Notes: generated by a model not told the origin, from the letters alone. A DNA stretch of 64,000 bases from Psychrobacter vallis (GCF_904846715.1 NZ_CAJHBU010000017.1:1-64000), one strand, 5' to 3'; counted from the stretch's first letter, positions 27,124 to 37,015 are shown. Translations and numbers: made by a program.

Positions 27124-27627
27124 ATGATGAACAAAAAACAGCGTATGAATAAATTCACTTTATCTGCTATTGGCGTGAGCGTGTTACTGGTACTCAGTGC
27201 TTGTAGTGGCGATAATGCCGCCGAAGAAACAGTTGTTAACGAGCCTACTGAAACAGCCGTGGTAGAAGAAGCGCCAGTCATCGAGACCGAAGAGGTTACC
27301 GCTGAACCTGAAGCAGTGTCTACCGAGACGACTGCCATTCAAAAAGAAACTGTGCCAGAAGTCGCGGCTGAGCCTGAGGTATTGGCGGCAGATGCAGGCG
27401 CCAAACTGTATGAGTCAAACTGCAAAGTGTGTCACGCAGCTGGTTTGCTCGATGCGCCAAAATATGGAGATACTGCGGCTTGGACGGCTCGTCTGACCAA
27501 AGACAAAGAAACTTTATATATGCATTCGGCCAAAGGCTTCAATAAAATGCCAGCTCAAGCAGTAAATGGCGTAACTGAAGCACAAGTAAAGGCCGCTGTG
27601 GATTATATATTAGCGTCAGTAAGCTGA
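27124..27627 (+). CDS. Lipoprotein c-type cytochrome (cytochrome c5-like)
   Basis: About 167 aa. A signal peptide ends in the lipobox LSAC, then about 65 Glu/Val/Thr/Ala-rich residues form a flexible tether. The C-terminal heme domain has CKVCH (in LYESNCKVCHAAGLLDAPK) and a probable axial Met in GFNKMPAQAV. This is the cytochrome c5 / class I layout. It probably carries electrons in the periplasm while anchored in a membrane by lipid. ATG 27124 is chosen over GTG 27118 because AGGTG is upstream. A clear terminator follows. Confidence 0.85.
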   Translation: MMNKKQRMNKFTLSAIGVSVLLVLSACSGDNAAEETVVNEPTETAVVEEAPVIETEEVTAEPEAVSTETTAIQKETVPEVAAEPEVLAADAGAKLYESNCKVCHAAGLLDAPKYGDTAAWTARLTKDKETLYMHSAKGFNKMPAQAVNGVTEAQVKAAVDYILASVS

Positions 27628-27651
27628 TATAAGTGATTGAAATTTGCTAAA

Positions 27652-27687
27652 CTGACCGTCATTGTGACTGACAATGGCGGTTTTTTT
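27652..27687 (+). terminator. Terminator after the cytochrome c gene
   Basis: Stem accgtcattgt / acaatggcggt (one mismatch) followed by seven T residues, 30 bases after the stop. Confidence 0.8.
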
Positions 27688-27861
27688 CTGCCTGTTTTTC
27701 TAGTACCAATTTCAAGAAATATGTTTCGCTGTCCCAAGCGAATTTAGCGCGCTAGATGTAGTGCTTGCATTCGTTTTTTTGCGACTCAATTTTTTGAAAA
27801 TGGTATAAAACGAAAAACGCGGCAAAAAATAGTACGAAAACATAGGTATAAAGGCAAACGT

Positions 27862-28911
27862 ATGAAGGTATTGGGTTTAGAAACCTCTTGTGATGAGACG
27901 GGATTAGCGATTTTTGATAGTGAGCAGATAGACAGTGACAATCAAGGCTTGCTCGGCCAAGTATTGTATTCACAAATAGAGCTGCATGCGCTCTATGGCG
28001 GTGTGGTGCCTGAGCTTGCCAGTCGCGATCACATACGTAAGCTTGTGCCTTTGTTTAATGAGCTGCTCGATCAATGCGGTATTCGCAAAAATGAGATTGA
28101 CGCTATCGCATATACCAAAGGGCCGGGGCTGATTGGTGCTTTGATGACGGGTGCGTTATTTGGGCGCAGTTTGGCGTATGGCTTAGATATTCCAGCGATT
28201 GGTATTCATCATATGGAAGGGCATCTATTGGCACCGCTCATGGGTGCAAACCCGCCAGCGTTTCCTTTTGTCTCATTATTAGTGTCTGGCGGGCATACCT
28301 TGCTGATAGCGGCTCGTGGTGTGGGTCAATATGAGATATTGGGTGAATCGATAGATGATGCAGCGGGCGAATGCTTTGACAAAGCTGCCAAAATGCTGGG
28401 CTTACCTTATCCTGGTGGGCCTAATATCGCCAAATTGGCTGAAACTGGCAATCCAAATGCCTATTCATTACCAAGACCTATGTTACATAGAGGGTTGGAC
28501 TTTTCTTTTAGTGGGATGAAAACAGCCGTACACAACCTAATTAAAGACACGGACGGTTCGGGCAATGGCTCTGACAGCGATCCACAAGTTCGCGCTGATA
28601 TCGCCGCCAGTTTTCAGCATGCGGTGGTCGATACACTAGTAAAAAAATGCGTCAAAGCGTTGAAGCAAGCGGATATGAGCCGACTGGTGATTGCGGGCGG
28701 GGTGAGTGCCAATACCCATTTGCGCGAAACGTTAGAGGCTGAACTGACCAAAATAAACGCCACTGTCCATTATGCGCCGCCAGCATTGTGTACCGATAAT
28801 GGCGCAATGATTGCGTATGCGGGTTACGAGCGCTTGCAAGCTGGGCAGTCTGACGACTTGGCAGTCAGCTGCGTGCCGCGTTGGCCGATGACGGAATTGC
28901 CTGCGGTGTAA
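27862..28911 (+). CDS. tsaD: tRNA N6-adenosine threonylcarbamoyltransferase TsaD
   Basis: Transfers threonylcarbamoyl to A37 of ANN-decoding tRNAs, together with TsaB and TsaE. It starts with [18 protein letters not shown]. The metal-binding HHMEGH motif, VSGGHTLL and [17 protein letters not shown] are intact. 349 aa is normal for the family. It is the usual neighbour of rpsU-yqeY, here with two lipoprotein genes inserted between. Repeat copy B4 begins 20 bases after its stop. Confidence 0.96.
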   Translation: MKVLGLETSCDETGLAIFDSEQIDSDNQGLLGQVLYSQIELHALYGGVVPELASRDHIRKLVPLFNELLDQCGIRKNEIDAIAYTKGPGLIGALMTGALFGRSLAYGLDIPAIGIHHMEGHLLAPLMGANPPAFPFVSLLVSGGHTLLIAARGVGQYEILGESIDDAAGECFDKAAKMLGLPYPGGPNIAKLAETGNPNAYSLPRPMLHRGLDFSFSGMKTAVHNLIKDTDGSGNGSDSDPQVRADIAASFQHAVVDTLVKKCVKALKQADMSRLVIAGGVSANTHLRETLEAELTKINATVHYAPPALCTDNGAMIAYAGYERLQAGQSDDLAVSCVPRWPMTELPAV

Positions 28912-28930
28912 ATTTTTTTCTTCGTTATTG

Positions 28931-29086
28931 TATAGTCGATTTTAAATAAAACAGATACATTCCAACGTTGAAATGGTAGAAACTTTTCTGGCTTGCTGTG
29001 CCTTCGCAGCTCGATGCGGCGAAACTTCTCGTTTAAAGATAAGCATTCCAGTCCCGCTGTATTACTTTTATATTGGACTCACTACA
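28931..29086 (-). repeat. Family B repeat, copy 4 (156 bp)
   Basis: Starts tatagtcgattttaaata and ends attggactcactaca (one end base changed). The core cttcgcagctcgatgcggcg is the long-form hairpin in reverse orientation. It fills almost the whole gap between tsaD and crcB, so any crcB promoter upstream must lie in or beyond it. Confidence 0.8.
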
Positions 29087-29119
29087 TCCATTAAACTCTA
29101 GCTGAATTAAGGATAGTCT

Positions 29120-29491
29120 ATGCAGTGGCTGGCCATTGGTTTAGGAGCAGCATTCGGTGCTTGTTTGCGAGCGTGGTTGTCGCGTTTTAACGCGTCGCAC
29201 AGTTGGATACCACTCGGTACGCTGAGCGCCAATATCTTGGGTGGATTGCTCATTGGACTGGCGTTGGTGTGGTTTGAGCGTATGGCTGATGGTCTGTCTG
29301 ATAATGTTCGCGTGTTCGTGATTACTGGATTTTTAGGCGGATTAACCACGTTTAGTACGTTTAGTGCTGAGGTGTTTGGCTTTCTTCATGACGGGCGGTT
29401 GCTGGCAGGTTTGACACTGATAGGATTGCATGTGGGACTGACATTAATGGCAACGGCGGTTGGTTTTTATTTCTTTAAGTGCGTGCTTTGA
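29120..29491 (+). CDS. crcB: Fluoride exporter CrcB/Fluc
   Basis: Small dimeric fluoride channel of the inner membrane. 123 aa with four hydrophobic segments. The signature [17 protein letters not shown] lies at about 75-91, and an N-terminal [14 protein letters not shown] fits the family. AAGGA lies well placed before the ATG. No fluoride riboswitch is visible upstream, where the space is taken by a family B repeat. Confidence 0.93.
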   Translation: MQWLAIGLGAAFGACLRAWLSRFNASHSWIPLGTLSANILGGLLIGLALVWFERMADGLSDNVRVFVITGFLGGLTTFSTFSAEVFGFLHDGRLLAGLTLIGLHVGLTLMATAVGFYFFKCVL

Positions 29492-29647
29492 GCTTCTATG
29501 ATATTACCTGCTTAATTAGTGATCTAATTTAAGTAGTTCCGAAAATGTAGTCTATTTTAAGTGGTCTATTAATAGGTTTGAAGGCTGAAATAGCTGGTTC
29601 CTATGGGGTATACCCATATAAACTATTAATAAAAATTGAGTACTAAA

Positions 29648-30598
29648 ATGAATGATAACTACAAAGTATACTTAGGTAGTTCGGGTGGTAGAGACTATTT
29701 TAAAAGTGTTGAGCATGTCATGGGCAGAGCTAATTACGTGCTTTGTAATAATCAACATTACATTGATGATATTGAACAGCTATTAGAGATTATTCGTACG
29801 TCAGTTGGAAACCCGTTATATTGCATGTATAGCTTAGGTACTTACTACGAAGCAAAAGCCTCCTCTGACTTATTATTACATGCTGATGTTAAAGCTTTTA
29901 AACAAGCCGCTTATGTAGCAGCCAAACTGCAAATAATGGGCAAAGAAGAAATTTATTGGGCATACAATGGTTACAATACCAATAACTTCTTTGCAGCCAT
30001 CATGTCTGATAATCCTGACTTAATCAGATTTTTAATTGAGCACCGAGATAAAATTGTTGAAGTTAATGAGTCTTATGATCGTAAAGACACACGTTCCTAT
30101 TTTAATAAGAATACATTGCTTGCATTAGCAGGAGATTGGAAGCCTCTAAAAGAGCGAAGTCTAATATTTTTAAAAGATGAGAAAAAAGACAAATTCGATG
30201 TCAAGCGAATACCTGATCATAAGTTTTATATTGCGCTGTGTGACAAAAATATAGAAGCAATGCAAGTATCGTTAAATAAGCTACTTGAACCCAAATCGGC
30301 AAAAAAAGCGGCATATGATGGAAACGTTTGGTTTGACTTTTATCTTCAGATACAAGCGGTATTGTACGCCAAAATTGCAGCAATACATGGCTATGACTTG
30401 GGTGTAGACAGCCCAATGGCACCGAAAGAGCTCATAGCATTTGAGCCATTAGAAAAATACACTGAACCTTACGATTTTATGCAAGAGTTTGATTACAATC
30501 AACCGCAGCAAGAATGGATTGATATGTGGCAAGAACGTATGAGAGTAGCTAGTGAGAAAAAGAAGAAAAAGGGCTTATTTTCTTGGCTAAAGAGATAA
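29648..30598 (+). CDS. Imm49-like protein, possible orphan immunity protein
   Basis: 316 aa from ATG 29648 (TTG 29636 is in frame but less likely), soluble and mostly helical. The second half, with a KFYIALCDKNIEAMQVSLNK repeat-like helix pair, a long helical stretch (about 245-265) and the closing DSPMAPKELIAFEPLE, reminds me of Imm49, an immunity-protein family of polymorphic toxin systems. This is recall of layout, not a search result. The gene is AT-rich against crcB and metR, has a Lys-rich tail, and has no toxin gene beside it. Confidence 0.55.
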   Translation: MNDNYKVYLGSSGGRDYFKSVEHVMGRANYVLCNNQHYIDDIEQLLEIIRTSVGNPLYCMYSLGTYYEAKASSDLLLHADVKAFKQAAYVAAKLQIMGKEEIYWAYNGYNTNNFFAAIMSDNPDLIRFLIEHRDKIVEVNESYDRKDTRSYFNKNTLLALAGDWKPLKERSLIFLKDEKKDKFDVKRIPDHKFYIALCDKNIEAMQVSLNKLLEPKSAKKAAYDGNVWFDFYLQIQAVLYAKIAAIHGYDLGVDSPMAPKELIAFEPLEKYTEPYDFMQEFDYNQPQQEWIDMWQERMRVASEKKKKKGLFSWLKR

Positions 30599-30942
30599 TT
30601 TGCTTATAGCAAGCGTAGAGATCAATTTGCGAAATCATCCCATATTCTGTGTATTTGTTCCTGCCGAGGAAAGAAGCACAAGCCTAACCGTTAAAAAAAA
30701 CCTATGCTTATTACATTTCTCTACTCTTAATGAACTCAGACATAGAGGTTATTGAAAAATCTAGTATATGTACACCATGAAGTACACTGGAGCTATTTCA
30801 GCAAGTTAAAATTTTGACATCATTAGCCTACAGCCTAATATTCAATTCCTCACTAGGGAACCAGTATTTACCCCAACGCCTATCATAACGTAAGAAAGCG
30901 GACGATATTTCACAACCAAAAAATGTAATAAACAGTGGAATA
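30599..30942. other. Intergenic region after the Imm49-like gene
   Basis: About 340 AT-rich bases between converging genes. No ORF of note, no repeat copy and no convincing terminator hairpin was found. It seems to belong to the same AT-rich insertion as the gene before it. Confidence 0.45.
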
Positions 30943-31833
30943 TTAAACTGGCTTAACAATCCCTTCTAATAAATTTGCAAACCCTTGCATGTAAGCCGTA
31001 TCTTGGCTAGCGGTGCGCGTCGCGGCATACAACTGACAACGCACGCCAGCGCCTAGCGGACGCGAGACGACCCAACCTTTCCTCTCATATTCAGCCACTA
31101 CCCAGTCGGGCAATGCTGCCACACCGCGCTCACTAGCGACCAATTGAATGAGCATCGCTGTCAATTCCGTCGTACGAATACTCTGAAAGCTCACTTGCGC
31201 TGGTGTCATAAAATTGGCAATGATATCCAGCCGCTTGGCCTCAACGGGATAAGCAATTAACGTCTCTTCAGTCAAATCCTTTGGTTCAATACAGGCTTGT
31301 GCTGCTAAATCATGTGTGGGTGATAGCACCAAGCGACTTTCATATTCAAATAACGGCTGGTAGCTGATCCCTTCTATGGGCAAATCACTGGTGGTAATCA
31401 ACAGATCAATATCACCTTCCATCAATAAATGATGCGGCTCAGGCTCAAACCCTGTGGCAAAGTCCAGCTCCACATCTGACCATTCGCGGCGATAATGATT
31501 GAGTATCGGCATGAGCCAGTCAAAGCAGCTATGACATTCAGAAGCTAGGCGCAATCTGCCGGCTTGACCATGTGCCAAGCGTTTCAGATTGGATTTGGTA
31601 CGGGTTACTTGTGGCATGATACTGTCTGCCAATGCCAGTAACGTTTTGCCAGCTGGCGTAAAAGTGAGCGGCCGTGTTCGGCGATTTACCAAGCTAATAT
31701 CGTAATAATTCTCCAACTCTTTTAGCTGGTGTGAGACAGCAGAGGCGGTGACGTGTAGCTCATCGGCCGCCGACGCTAGTGAGCCGTGCGCCCGTAGTGC
31801 GGTTAACGTATTGAGATGACGAAGCTCTAGCAT
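30943..31833 (-). CDS. metR: LysR-family regulator, MetR type
   Basis: LysR-type activator resembling MetR of E. coli, which controls methionine synthesis with homocysteine as co-effector. The winged HTH is at residues 1-60 (SLASAADELHVTASAVSHQL). The effector domain contains LRLASECHSCFDWLMPIL, very like the LRIAIECHSC of MetR, plus PLFEYESRLVLSP and ERGVAALPDWVV. 296 aa. It lies downstream of the pot genes on the minus strand, separated by a family B repeat. No met target gene is adjacent. Confidence 0.88.
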   Translation of the reverse strand: MLELRHLNTLTALRAHGSLASAADELHVTASAVSHQLKELENYYDISLVNRRTRPLTFTPAGKTLLALADSIMPQVTRTKSNLKRLAHGQAGRLRLASECHSCFDWLMPILNHYRREWSDVELDFATGFEPEPHHLLMEGDIDLLITTSDLPIEGISYQPLFEYESRLVLSPTHDLAAQACIEPKDLTEETLIAYPVEAKRLDIIANFMTPAQVSFQSIRTTELTAMLIQLVASERGVAALPDWVVAEYERKGWVVSRPLGAGVRCQLYAATRTASQDTAYMQGFANLLEGIVKPV

Positions 31834-31920
31834 AATATAACCTAACCGCTAAGGTGAGAAAAATTCATTATAATCAATCTAGCGCTGATTTTCATTCAAA
31901 GTTTATCAATTGATGATGGA

Positions 31921-32085
31921 TATAGTGAGTTCAGTATAAAAATGAGTCAGCGGAACTGGAATGCTTATCTTTAACCGAGAAGTTTCGCAGCCTCTGGCAG
32001 CAAAGGCAAAGCAAGCAAGAAAAATTTATCCCAGTTCTGCGTTGCGATATGATAGTTCTGTTTTATTTAAAATGGACGATAACTA
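31921..32085 (+). repeat. Family B repeat, copy 5 (165 bp)
   Basis: Starts tatagtgagttcagtata and ends aatggacgataacta. The core tttcgcagcctctggcagc is the same as in copy 1. The last three bases (cta) are the complement of the potI TAG stop, so the repeat supplies the end of that gene. Confidence 0.82.
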
Positions 32086-32925
32086 ACGCCGACGTAACAA
32101 CAGCTGTGAGATGATGACCAATATTAAGGAAGCAACCAGTAGCAACGTACCGATGGCATTGACTTCTGGCTTGAGTCCGACCCGCACCATAGAATAAATA
32201 CGCAGTGGTAGAATCTCATAACTGGGACCTGTGACAAAGGTAGACACCACCACATCATCTAGCGATAAGGTAAAGGCGAGCAACCAGCCAGCCATCACTG
32301 CTGGCAAAATAACGGGGATCAATACCGTGCGCACCATCGTTGATTCATTGGCACCCAAGTCGCGGGCGGCTTCCATCAAGCGTTCGTCTAAACTACTCAA
32401 GCGGGCAAAAACCGTGATAACCACGAATGGCAGACAAAAAGTAATGTGCGCCAGTAGCAGCGAGACAAAGCCCAATTGCAGACCAATTAATAAAAACAGC
32501 GCCAATAACGAGATAGCAAGAACAATCTCAGGCGACATCATCAATACAAATAACAGCCCATTGAGCAAGCCTTTACCACGGAATTTGTAGCGATGTAGGG
32601 CAAGGGCGGTCAGCGTGCCAATCAAGGTCGAGACAGTGGCAGCGACCAAGCCCAGCACAATAGAATGCCAGAATGCATCGAGCATGGCTTGGTTATTAAA
32701 TAGCGATTCATACCACTTTAAGCTGAATCCGCCCCAGTTGTAGCCGATTTTTGATTTATTAAATGACATGACCACCAAGACAATAATGGGTATATACAAC
32801 AGTGCGTATATCAGTCCAAGATAGCCTTTAGCCACGACACTGCCCATCTTAATAGAGCGTTTGTGCTTGGATGGTGCTTGATTCAATAAACGATTTGATG
32901 AGTGGTTCGGTGGATGATTGGACAT
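32083..32925 (-). CDS. potI: Polyamine ABC transporter permease PotI
   Basis: Inner-membrane permease of a putrescine-type importer. 280 aa with six predicted membrane spans and the EAA loop EAARDLGANESTMVRTVLIP (about residue 180-200). A 35-residue N-terminal cytoplasmic tail rich in Asn, His and Ser precedes the first span. Its ATG overlaps the potH stop by one base (TAATG), showing translational coupling. The TAG stop lies at the end of repeat B5. Confidence 0.9.
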   Translation of the reverse strand: MSNHPPNHSSNRLLNQAPSKHKRSIKMGSVVAKGYLGLIYALLYIPIIVLVVMSFNKSKIGYNWGGFSLKWYESLFNNQAMLDAFWHSIVLGLVAATVSTLIGTLTALALHRYKFRGKGLLNGLLFVLMMSPEIVLAISLLALFLLIGLQLGFVSLLLAHITFCLPFVVITVFARLSSLDERLMEAARDLGANESTMVRTVLIPVILPAVMAGWLLAFTLSLDDVVVSTFVTGPSYEILPLRIYSMVRVGLKPEVNAIGTLLLVASLILVIISQLLLRRR

Positions 32926-33803
32926 TATGCCACCTCGTTAAAATCAGTCTTGCCAATACGGCGACTACTGGCACGGTAAGCGAGTAATAGCACCGCCATC
33001 GCTAGCGTCAATAATACACTGGCTGCCGCCCCAAACGGCCAATCTCGCGCATCCAAAAATTGGTTTTTGATAATATTACCGACCAACAAGTTGCGTGAAC
33101 CGCCTAAGATATCGGCCACATAAAACATACCCATCGCTGGTAATAGCACCAGCAGTACGCCCGAGATAATTCCAGGTGTCGTCAATGGCAATACCACATG
33201 CCAAAAGGTTTGTGCCCTTGAAGCACCCAAATCCTGTGAGGCCAGCAGCATGTCAGTACGCAAATCCGTAAACACCGCATACAACGGCAATACCATAAAC
33301 GGGAATAATAAATAAGTGAGACCAGCAATCACCGCCCCTTGAGTATATAAAATATCAATGGGTGCATCGATGATACCGACTGCTAATAGTGACTTATTAA
33401 TCAAACCGTTATTGGCAAACAACAATTTGAGCGCATAAGTCCGCACCAAAGAGTTGGTCCAAAATGGCAGTATCAATAGCATCATCAGCAGTGGCTGCCA
33501 GCGTACTTGCGCCTTAGAGACCAGCCACGCAAAAGGGTAGCCAAGGAGGAGGCAAATAACGGTTGTAATACCTGCCATCCATAATGAATGGACAAACACC
33601 TCAAAATACAGCGGATCAATCATACGCACATAGCTATCGAGGCTGACCGGCAAGCTGACAAAGGCGCTACTATCTCGGGTCAAAAAGCTAACGGCGATGA
33701 CCAGTATATTAGGCAACAGGGCAAATATTAGTAACCAACTCCAAATCAGCCAAAGGGTCGCCGTACGAAAAGGGCTTTTGCTACTCAAGCTATGACGTGC
33801 CAT
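32925..33803 (-). CDS. potH: Polyamine ABC transporter permease PotH
   Basis: Second permease of the importer. 292 aa, six spans, with the EAA-type loop SQDLGASRAQTFWHVVLPLT at about 190-210. It overlaps potG by one base (TGATG) and potI by one base (TAATG), so the three genes form a tight operon in the order G-H-I. Confidence 0.9.
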   Translation of the reverse strand: MARHSLSSKSPFRTATLWLIWSWLLIFALLPNILVIAVSFLTRDSSAFVSLPVSLDSYVRMIDPLYFEVFVHSLWMAGITTVICLLLGYPFAWLVSKAQVRWQPLLMMLLILPFWTNSLVRTYALKLLFANNGLINKSLLAVGIIDAPIDILYTQGAVIAGLTYLLFPFMVLPLYAVFTDLRTDMLLASQDLGASRAQTFWHVVLPLTTPGIISGVLLVLLPAMGMFYVADILGGSRNLLVGNIIKNQFLDARDWPFGAAASVLLTLAMAVLLLAYRASSRRIGKTDFNEVA

Positions 33804-35044
33804 CAGCTGTCATCCTTTTGCGCAGTGCTGTCTTGTGCTGCCATAGGGTCTTCTGGCAATACCCATTCCCAGCCATCAACCCATGAAACTTTGACCGCTT
33901 CATTTAACTTATAATCAAAGCTGGGATCATCTTCATCAAAAAACTCAGAGGCTTTGATGACGTGACCATTTACTAACTCAATAATGGAATCTAAGGTACT
34001 GCCTTTATAGTTACTTTCAATGACGCGGCCAAGTAGTCCCTGATGATCCATATCTTTGGGATCATAAATCCGTAAATCTTCAGGGCGTAGTAGTAGATTA
34101 ACGATATCACCCACTTGCACATCATTGGCAAAATCAGGACGACGTAAATTGCGTAACGTCGTTGGCCCATCTTGCGCTTGCGCCTCACAGACTTCGACCT
34201 CAATGCGCCCATTGGTTACTCGCCCATCACGATCTGGCTGGTCTGGATAAACCCCTTTCACTTCCGCCCTAAATAGATTGGTCTCACCAATAAATTTGGC
34301 AGTAAACAAATTGGCAGGGGTTTCATAGATCTCGATAGGCGTGCCAATTTGCTGAAACCTGCCGTCTTTCATCACCGCAATGCGATCTGACATGGACAGC
34401 GCTTCTTCTTGGTCATGAGTGACAAAAACAAAAGTAATGCCAAGCTCACGTTGTAGGCGTTTGAGCTCAGATTGCATTTGCAAACGCAGTTTGTGATCGA
34501 GTGCCGACAGTGGTTCATCGAGCAACAGTAGTTTGGGGCGATTAATCACCGCGCGGGCAATCGCAACGCGCTGCTGCTGACCACCAGACAAATCTTGCGG
34601 CTTACGATTGGCCAAATGCTCTAACTGCACCATGGCGAGCATCTCACGCACACGAGTATTTATCTCGTCTTTGGGCACTTTTTTGAGCTTTAGCCCATAC
34701 GCGACGTTTTGTGCGACGCTCATGTGTGGAAACAAAGCATACTGCTGAAAGACCGTATTGACCGGACGTTTATCAGCTGGCAAACCCGCCATTTGTATTC
34801 CATCCAAATATATCGCCCCAGCGTTTGGCTGCTCAAAACCAGCAATGAGGCGCAGTAAGGTCGTCTTGCCGCAGCCCGACGGTCCAAGCAATGTTATAAA
34901 CTCACCATGCTTGATGTCGAGATTGATGTCTTTGAGCACGTCAGTTTGATCGTAGGTTTTTTTGAGACCTGTCAGTTGCAACAGTACTTCTTCGTTGTGA
35001 GGTGACGCAACGCTACTATTTGTGGTTGGCGATGAGTTGGTCAT
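33803..35044 (-). CDS. potG: Polyamine ABC transporter ATPase PotG
   Basis: ATP-binding subunit that drives polyamine import. Walker [10 protein letters not shown], signature [14 protein letters not shown], Walker [13 protein letters not shown] and the H-loop VTHDQEEAL are all intact. A C-terminal TOBE-type domain follows from about residue 300. 413 aa is longer than the usual 375. First gene of potGHI on the minus strand. No PotF-type binding protein is found on either side, so that subunit must be encoded elsewhere. Putrescine rather than spermidine is inferred from similarity to PotGHI. Confidence 0.9.
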   Translation of the reverse strand: MTNSSPTTNSSVASPHNEEVLLQLTGLKKTYDQTDVLKDINLDIKHGEFITLLGPSGCGKTTLLRLIAGFEQPNAGAIYLDGIQMAGLPADKRPVNTVFQQYALFPHMSVAQNVAYGLKLKKVPKDEINTRVREMLAMVQLEHLANRKPQDLSGGQQQRVAIARAVINRPKLLLLDEPLSALDHKLRLQMQSELKRLQRELGITFVFVTHDQEEALSMSDRIAVMKDGRFQQIGTPIEIYETPANLFTAKFIGETNLFRAEVKGVYPDQPDRDGRVTNGRIEVEVCEAQAQDGPTTLRNLRRPDFANDVQVGDIVNLLLRPEDLRIYDPKDMDHQGLLGRVIESNYKGSTLDSIIELVNGHVIKASEFFDEDDPSFDYKLNEAVKVSWVDGWEWVLPEDPMAAQDSTAQKDDS

Positions 35045-35524
35045 AATATGTGTTCCTAGGTGTCCAACACCTCAGTACGGCTGTTTATTTAAGACACTGT
35101 TGTCAAGGTGGCTTGGGATGAGTATCAGCGCTGAATATAAACCAGTCTGGTCGCTGGGTATTATAACAAACCCTCGATATAAATCCGTGCAAGTTCGCTA
35201 TGAATTACGCGATTGGCAGCCTGTGGTACGGTGAATGTTTAGCAACAACCTTTGTTTTTAGTTTTTAATGATAGTAGCGACGCTTTTAACGGTTTTTCTC
35301 GATCTTATCGTTTTGCGCTATCGGTAATAGTTGCCTGTCTATAACGACATGAATTTTTTTATCATTTTTTGACCCTGATTCCTATACAATTACTCTGTGG
35401 CTGACAAGTATAATGAGCCTGAACGCTTAGTAATGGCTACCACACTTTTCAGCCAATCTGCACTCGCATCAACAGGTTTTGAGCAGTTTATAACTCTAAC
35501 ATTATCAATGATAAAGGATTTTTT
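35045..35524. other. Intergenic region between potG and can
   Basis: 480 bases between divergent genes. The short open frames here show no start signal or family features. No repeat copy was seen. It should hold the promoters of potGHI and the carbonic anhydrase gene. Confidence 0.5.
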
Positions 35525-36163
35525 ATGTCTCATGGTACACGCCCAAAAACAGGTCAAGAAGCGCTTGAACTTTTGAAAGAAGGCAATGCCCGCTACGTTG
35601 ATAGCATCACCAGTACTGATGAGTTGATGCAAAGGCGACCAGAGCTGGTCAGAGATCAAGACCCTTTGGCTATTATTTTGGGTTGTTCAGATGCACGAGT
35701 TCCGGTCGAGATTGTATTTGATCAAGGGTTGGGTGATTTATTTGTCATTCGAGTCGCAGGCAATGTGGTTGCACCGTCACAGATTGGCTCAATTGAGTTT
35801 GCTGCAGAAAAATTCGGCACCAAATTGGTTGTGGTGCTCGGCCATTCGCATTGCGGCGCTGTCACGGCTTGTGTAGAAACACTTATCAATCCTGAGCAAA
35901 ATTACTCTCCCAACTTGCAGTCAATCGTTGATCGTATCCGTCCCAGCGTTTATAACTTGCACGAACTGGCGACCGCCAATGGCCAAGACGTCGATGCAGA
36001 CGAGTTGGTCGATCGTGCTATCCGTGCCAATGTACGTATGTCGGTGAGTCAGCTCAAACACGGCTCGCGGGCATTAGAGGATTTGACCAATAGTGGTCAA
36101 TTACTCGTCGTTGGCGCAGAGTATGATTTAGAGACAGGAAAGGTACGATTCTTAGACAGCTAG
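35525..36163 (+). CDS. can: Beta-class carbonic anhydrase
   Basis: Zinc enzyme that interconverts CO2 and bicarbonate in the cytoplasm. 212 aa. The zinc ligands are seen in ILGCSDARVPVE (Cys, with the Asp-Arg dyad) and in GHSHCGAV (His and Cys). Of the gamma-proteobacterial types it looks closest to the Can/CynT2 group. Single gene, with a terminator-like hairpin downstream. Confidence 0.93.
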   Translation: MSHGTRPKTGQEALELLKEGNARYVDSITSTDELMQRRPELVRDQDPLAIILGCSDARVPVEIVFDQGLGDLFVIRVAGNVVAPSQIGSIEFAAEKFGTKLVVVLGHSHCGAVTACVETLINPEQNYSPNLQSIVDRIRPSVYNLHELATANGQDVDADELVDRAIRANVRMSVSQLKHGSRALEDLTNSGQLLVVGAEYDLETGKVRFLDS

Positions 36164-36250
36164 TCTGTGTTTTAAACTCACTCTATCGAGCGTCCGTTCT
36201 TAAAAAACCCTCTCAATTATTGAGCCAATTTTTATTATTGTGAAAGGGTC

Positions 36251-36285
36251 AAGCGAGTCACCACAGTCGTCACTCGCTTGTTTTT
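36251..36285 (+). terminator. Terminator after can
   Basis: Stem aagcgagt / actcgctt followed by gttttt, about 90 bases after the can stop. It removes support for the far-upstream start of the gloA frame. Confidence 0.65.
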
Positions 36286-36322
36286 GACTTTATATTCCGT
36301 AAAAAATAGGATAACTATTATT

Positions 36323-36901
36323 ATGTCTACTTCAAACGCTAATGCCACGACCGATACTAATCAATCACTCAGCAATCAGCCTGCTAGCAGCGTCAGTAAC
36401 GAAGGCGTTCAGCCCATCTCAGCTCAGACGACAGGCTTTACGTTTAATCACACCATGCTAAGAGTAAAAGACCCTGTCAAATCATTGGCATTTTATACAG
36501 GTGTGCTCGGTATGACTTTGCTGGCGCTCAAAAAATTCCCTGATATGGGTTTTGATCTATACTTTTTAGCCAAGCTTACTGATAGTGAGCGAGAAAACTT
36601 GCCTGCTGGTGATGAGTTGGAAATATTTGCCTTTCGTCAGCGCGGTATTTTAGAGCTGACTCATAATTATGGTACTGAGACAAAAGCAGACTTTAGCTAT
36701 CATGATGGCAATCAAGATCCACAAGGTTTTGGTCATATTTGCTTTAGTGTGCCCAATCTAGAAGAAGCGGTCGCTTGGTTTGACAAAAATGAGGTCGAAT
36801 TCAAAAAACGGCCAGAAGAAGGCAGTATGAAAAATATTGCCTTTATCAAAGACGTAGATGGCTACTGGATTGAAATCGTACAAGCTGATTTGATGGGTTA
36901 G
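36323..36901 (+). CDS. gloA: Lactoylglutathione lyase (glyoxalase I)
   Basis: Converts the methylglyoxal-glutathione adduct to S-lactoylglutathione. Metal ligands expected in the two beta-alpha-beta units are seen in FNHTMLRVKD (His), LELTHNYG (Glu), FGHICFSV (His) and YWIEIVQ (Glu). ATG 36323 follows AGGATA and gives 192 aa. The upstream open frame runs through the can terminator and is rejected. The first 35 residues are Asn/Thr/Ser-rich and extra to the family. Confidence 0.94.
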   Translation: MSTSNANATTDTNQSLSNQPASSVSNEGVQPISAQTTGFTFNHTMLRVKDPVKSLAFYTGVLGMTLLALKKFPDMGFDLYFLAKLTDSERENLPAGDELEIFAFRQRGILELTHNYGTETKADFSYHDGNQDPQGFGHICFSVPNLEEAVAWFDKNEVEFKKRPEEGSMKNIAFIKDVDGYWIEIVQADLMG

Positions 36902-36941
36902 GGCTGTATAGAGTTTTATACAATCTCCAAGTGTTAAAAGC

Positions 36942-36977
36942 AAAAACCGCCATATCATTCAATGTGGCGGTTTTTTA
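36942..36977 (+). terminator. Terminator after gloA
   Basis: Stem aaaaccgccat / atgtggcggtttt followed by more T residues, 40 bases after the stop. It may also serve the converging cytochrome gene. Confidence 0.85.
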
Positions 36978-37015
36978 TACTTACTCGTTTTTTTACTTAC
37001 TCAAAGTATAGAGGG

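Noticed and set aside
28912..29119. Fluoride riboswitch before crcB
   Set aside because: The space is filled by family B copy 4; I could not find the short conserved motif pattern of that riboswitch.
35022..35234. 70-aa plus-strand ORF between potG and can
   Set aside because: It begins inside potG on the opposite strand and has no start signal or similarity that I can see.
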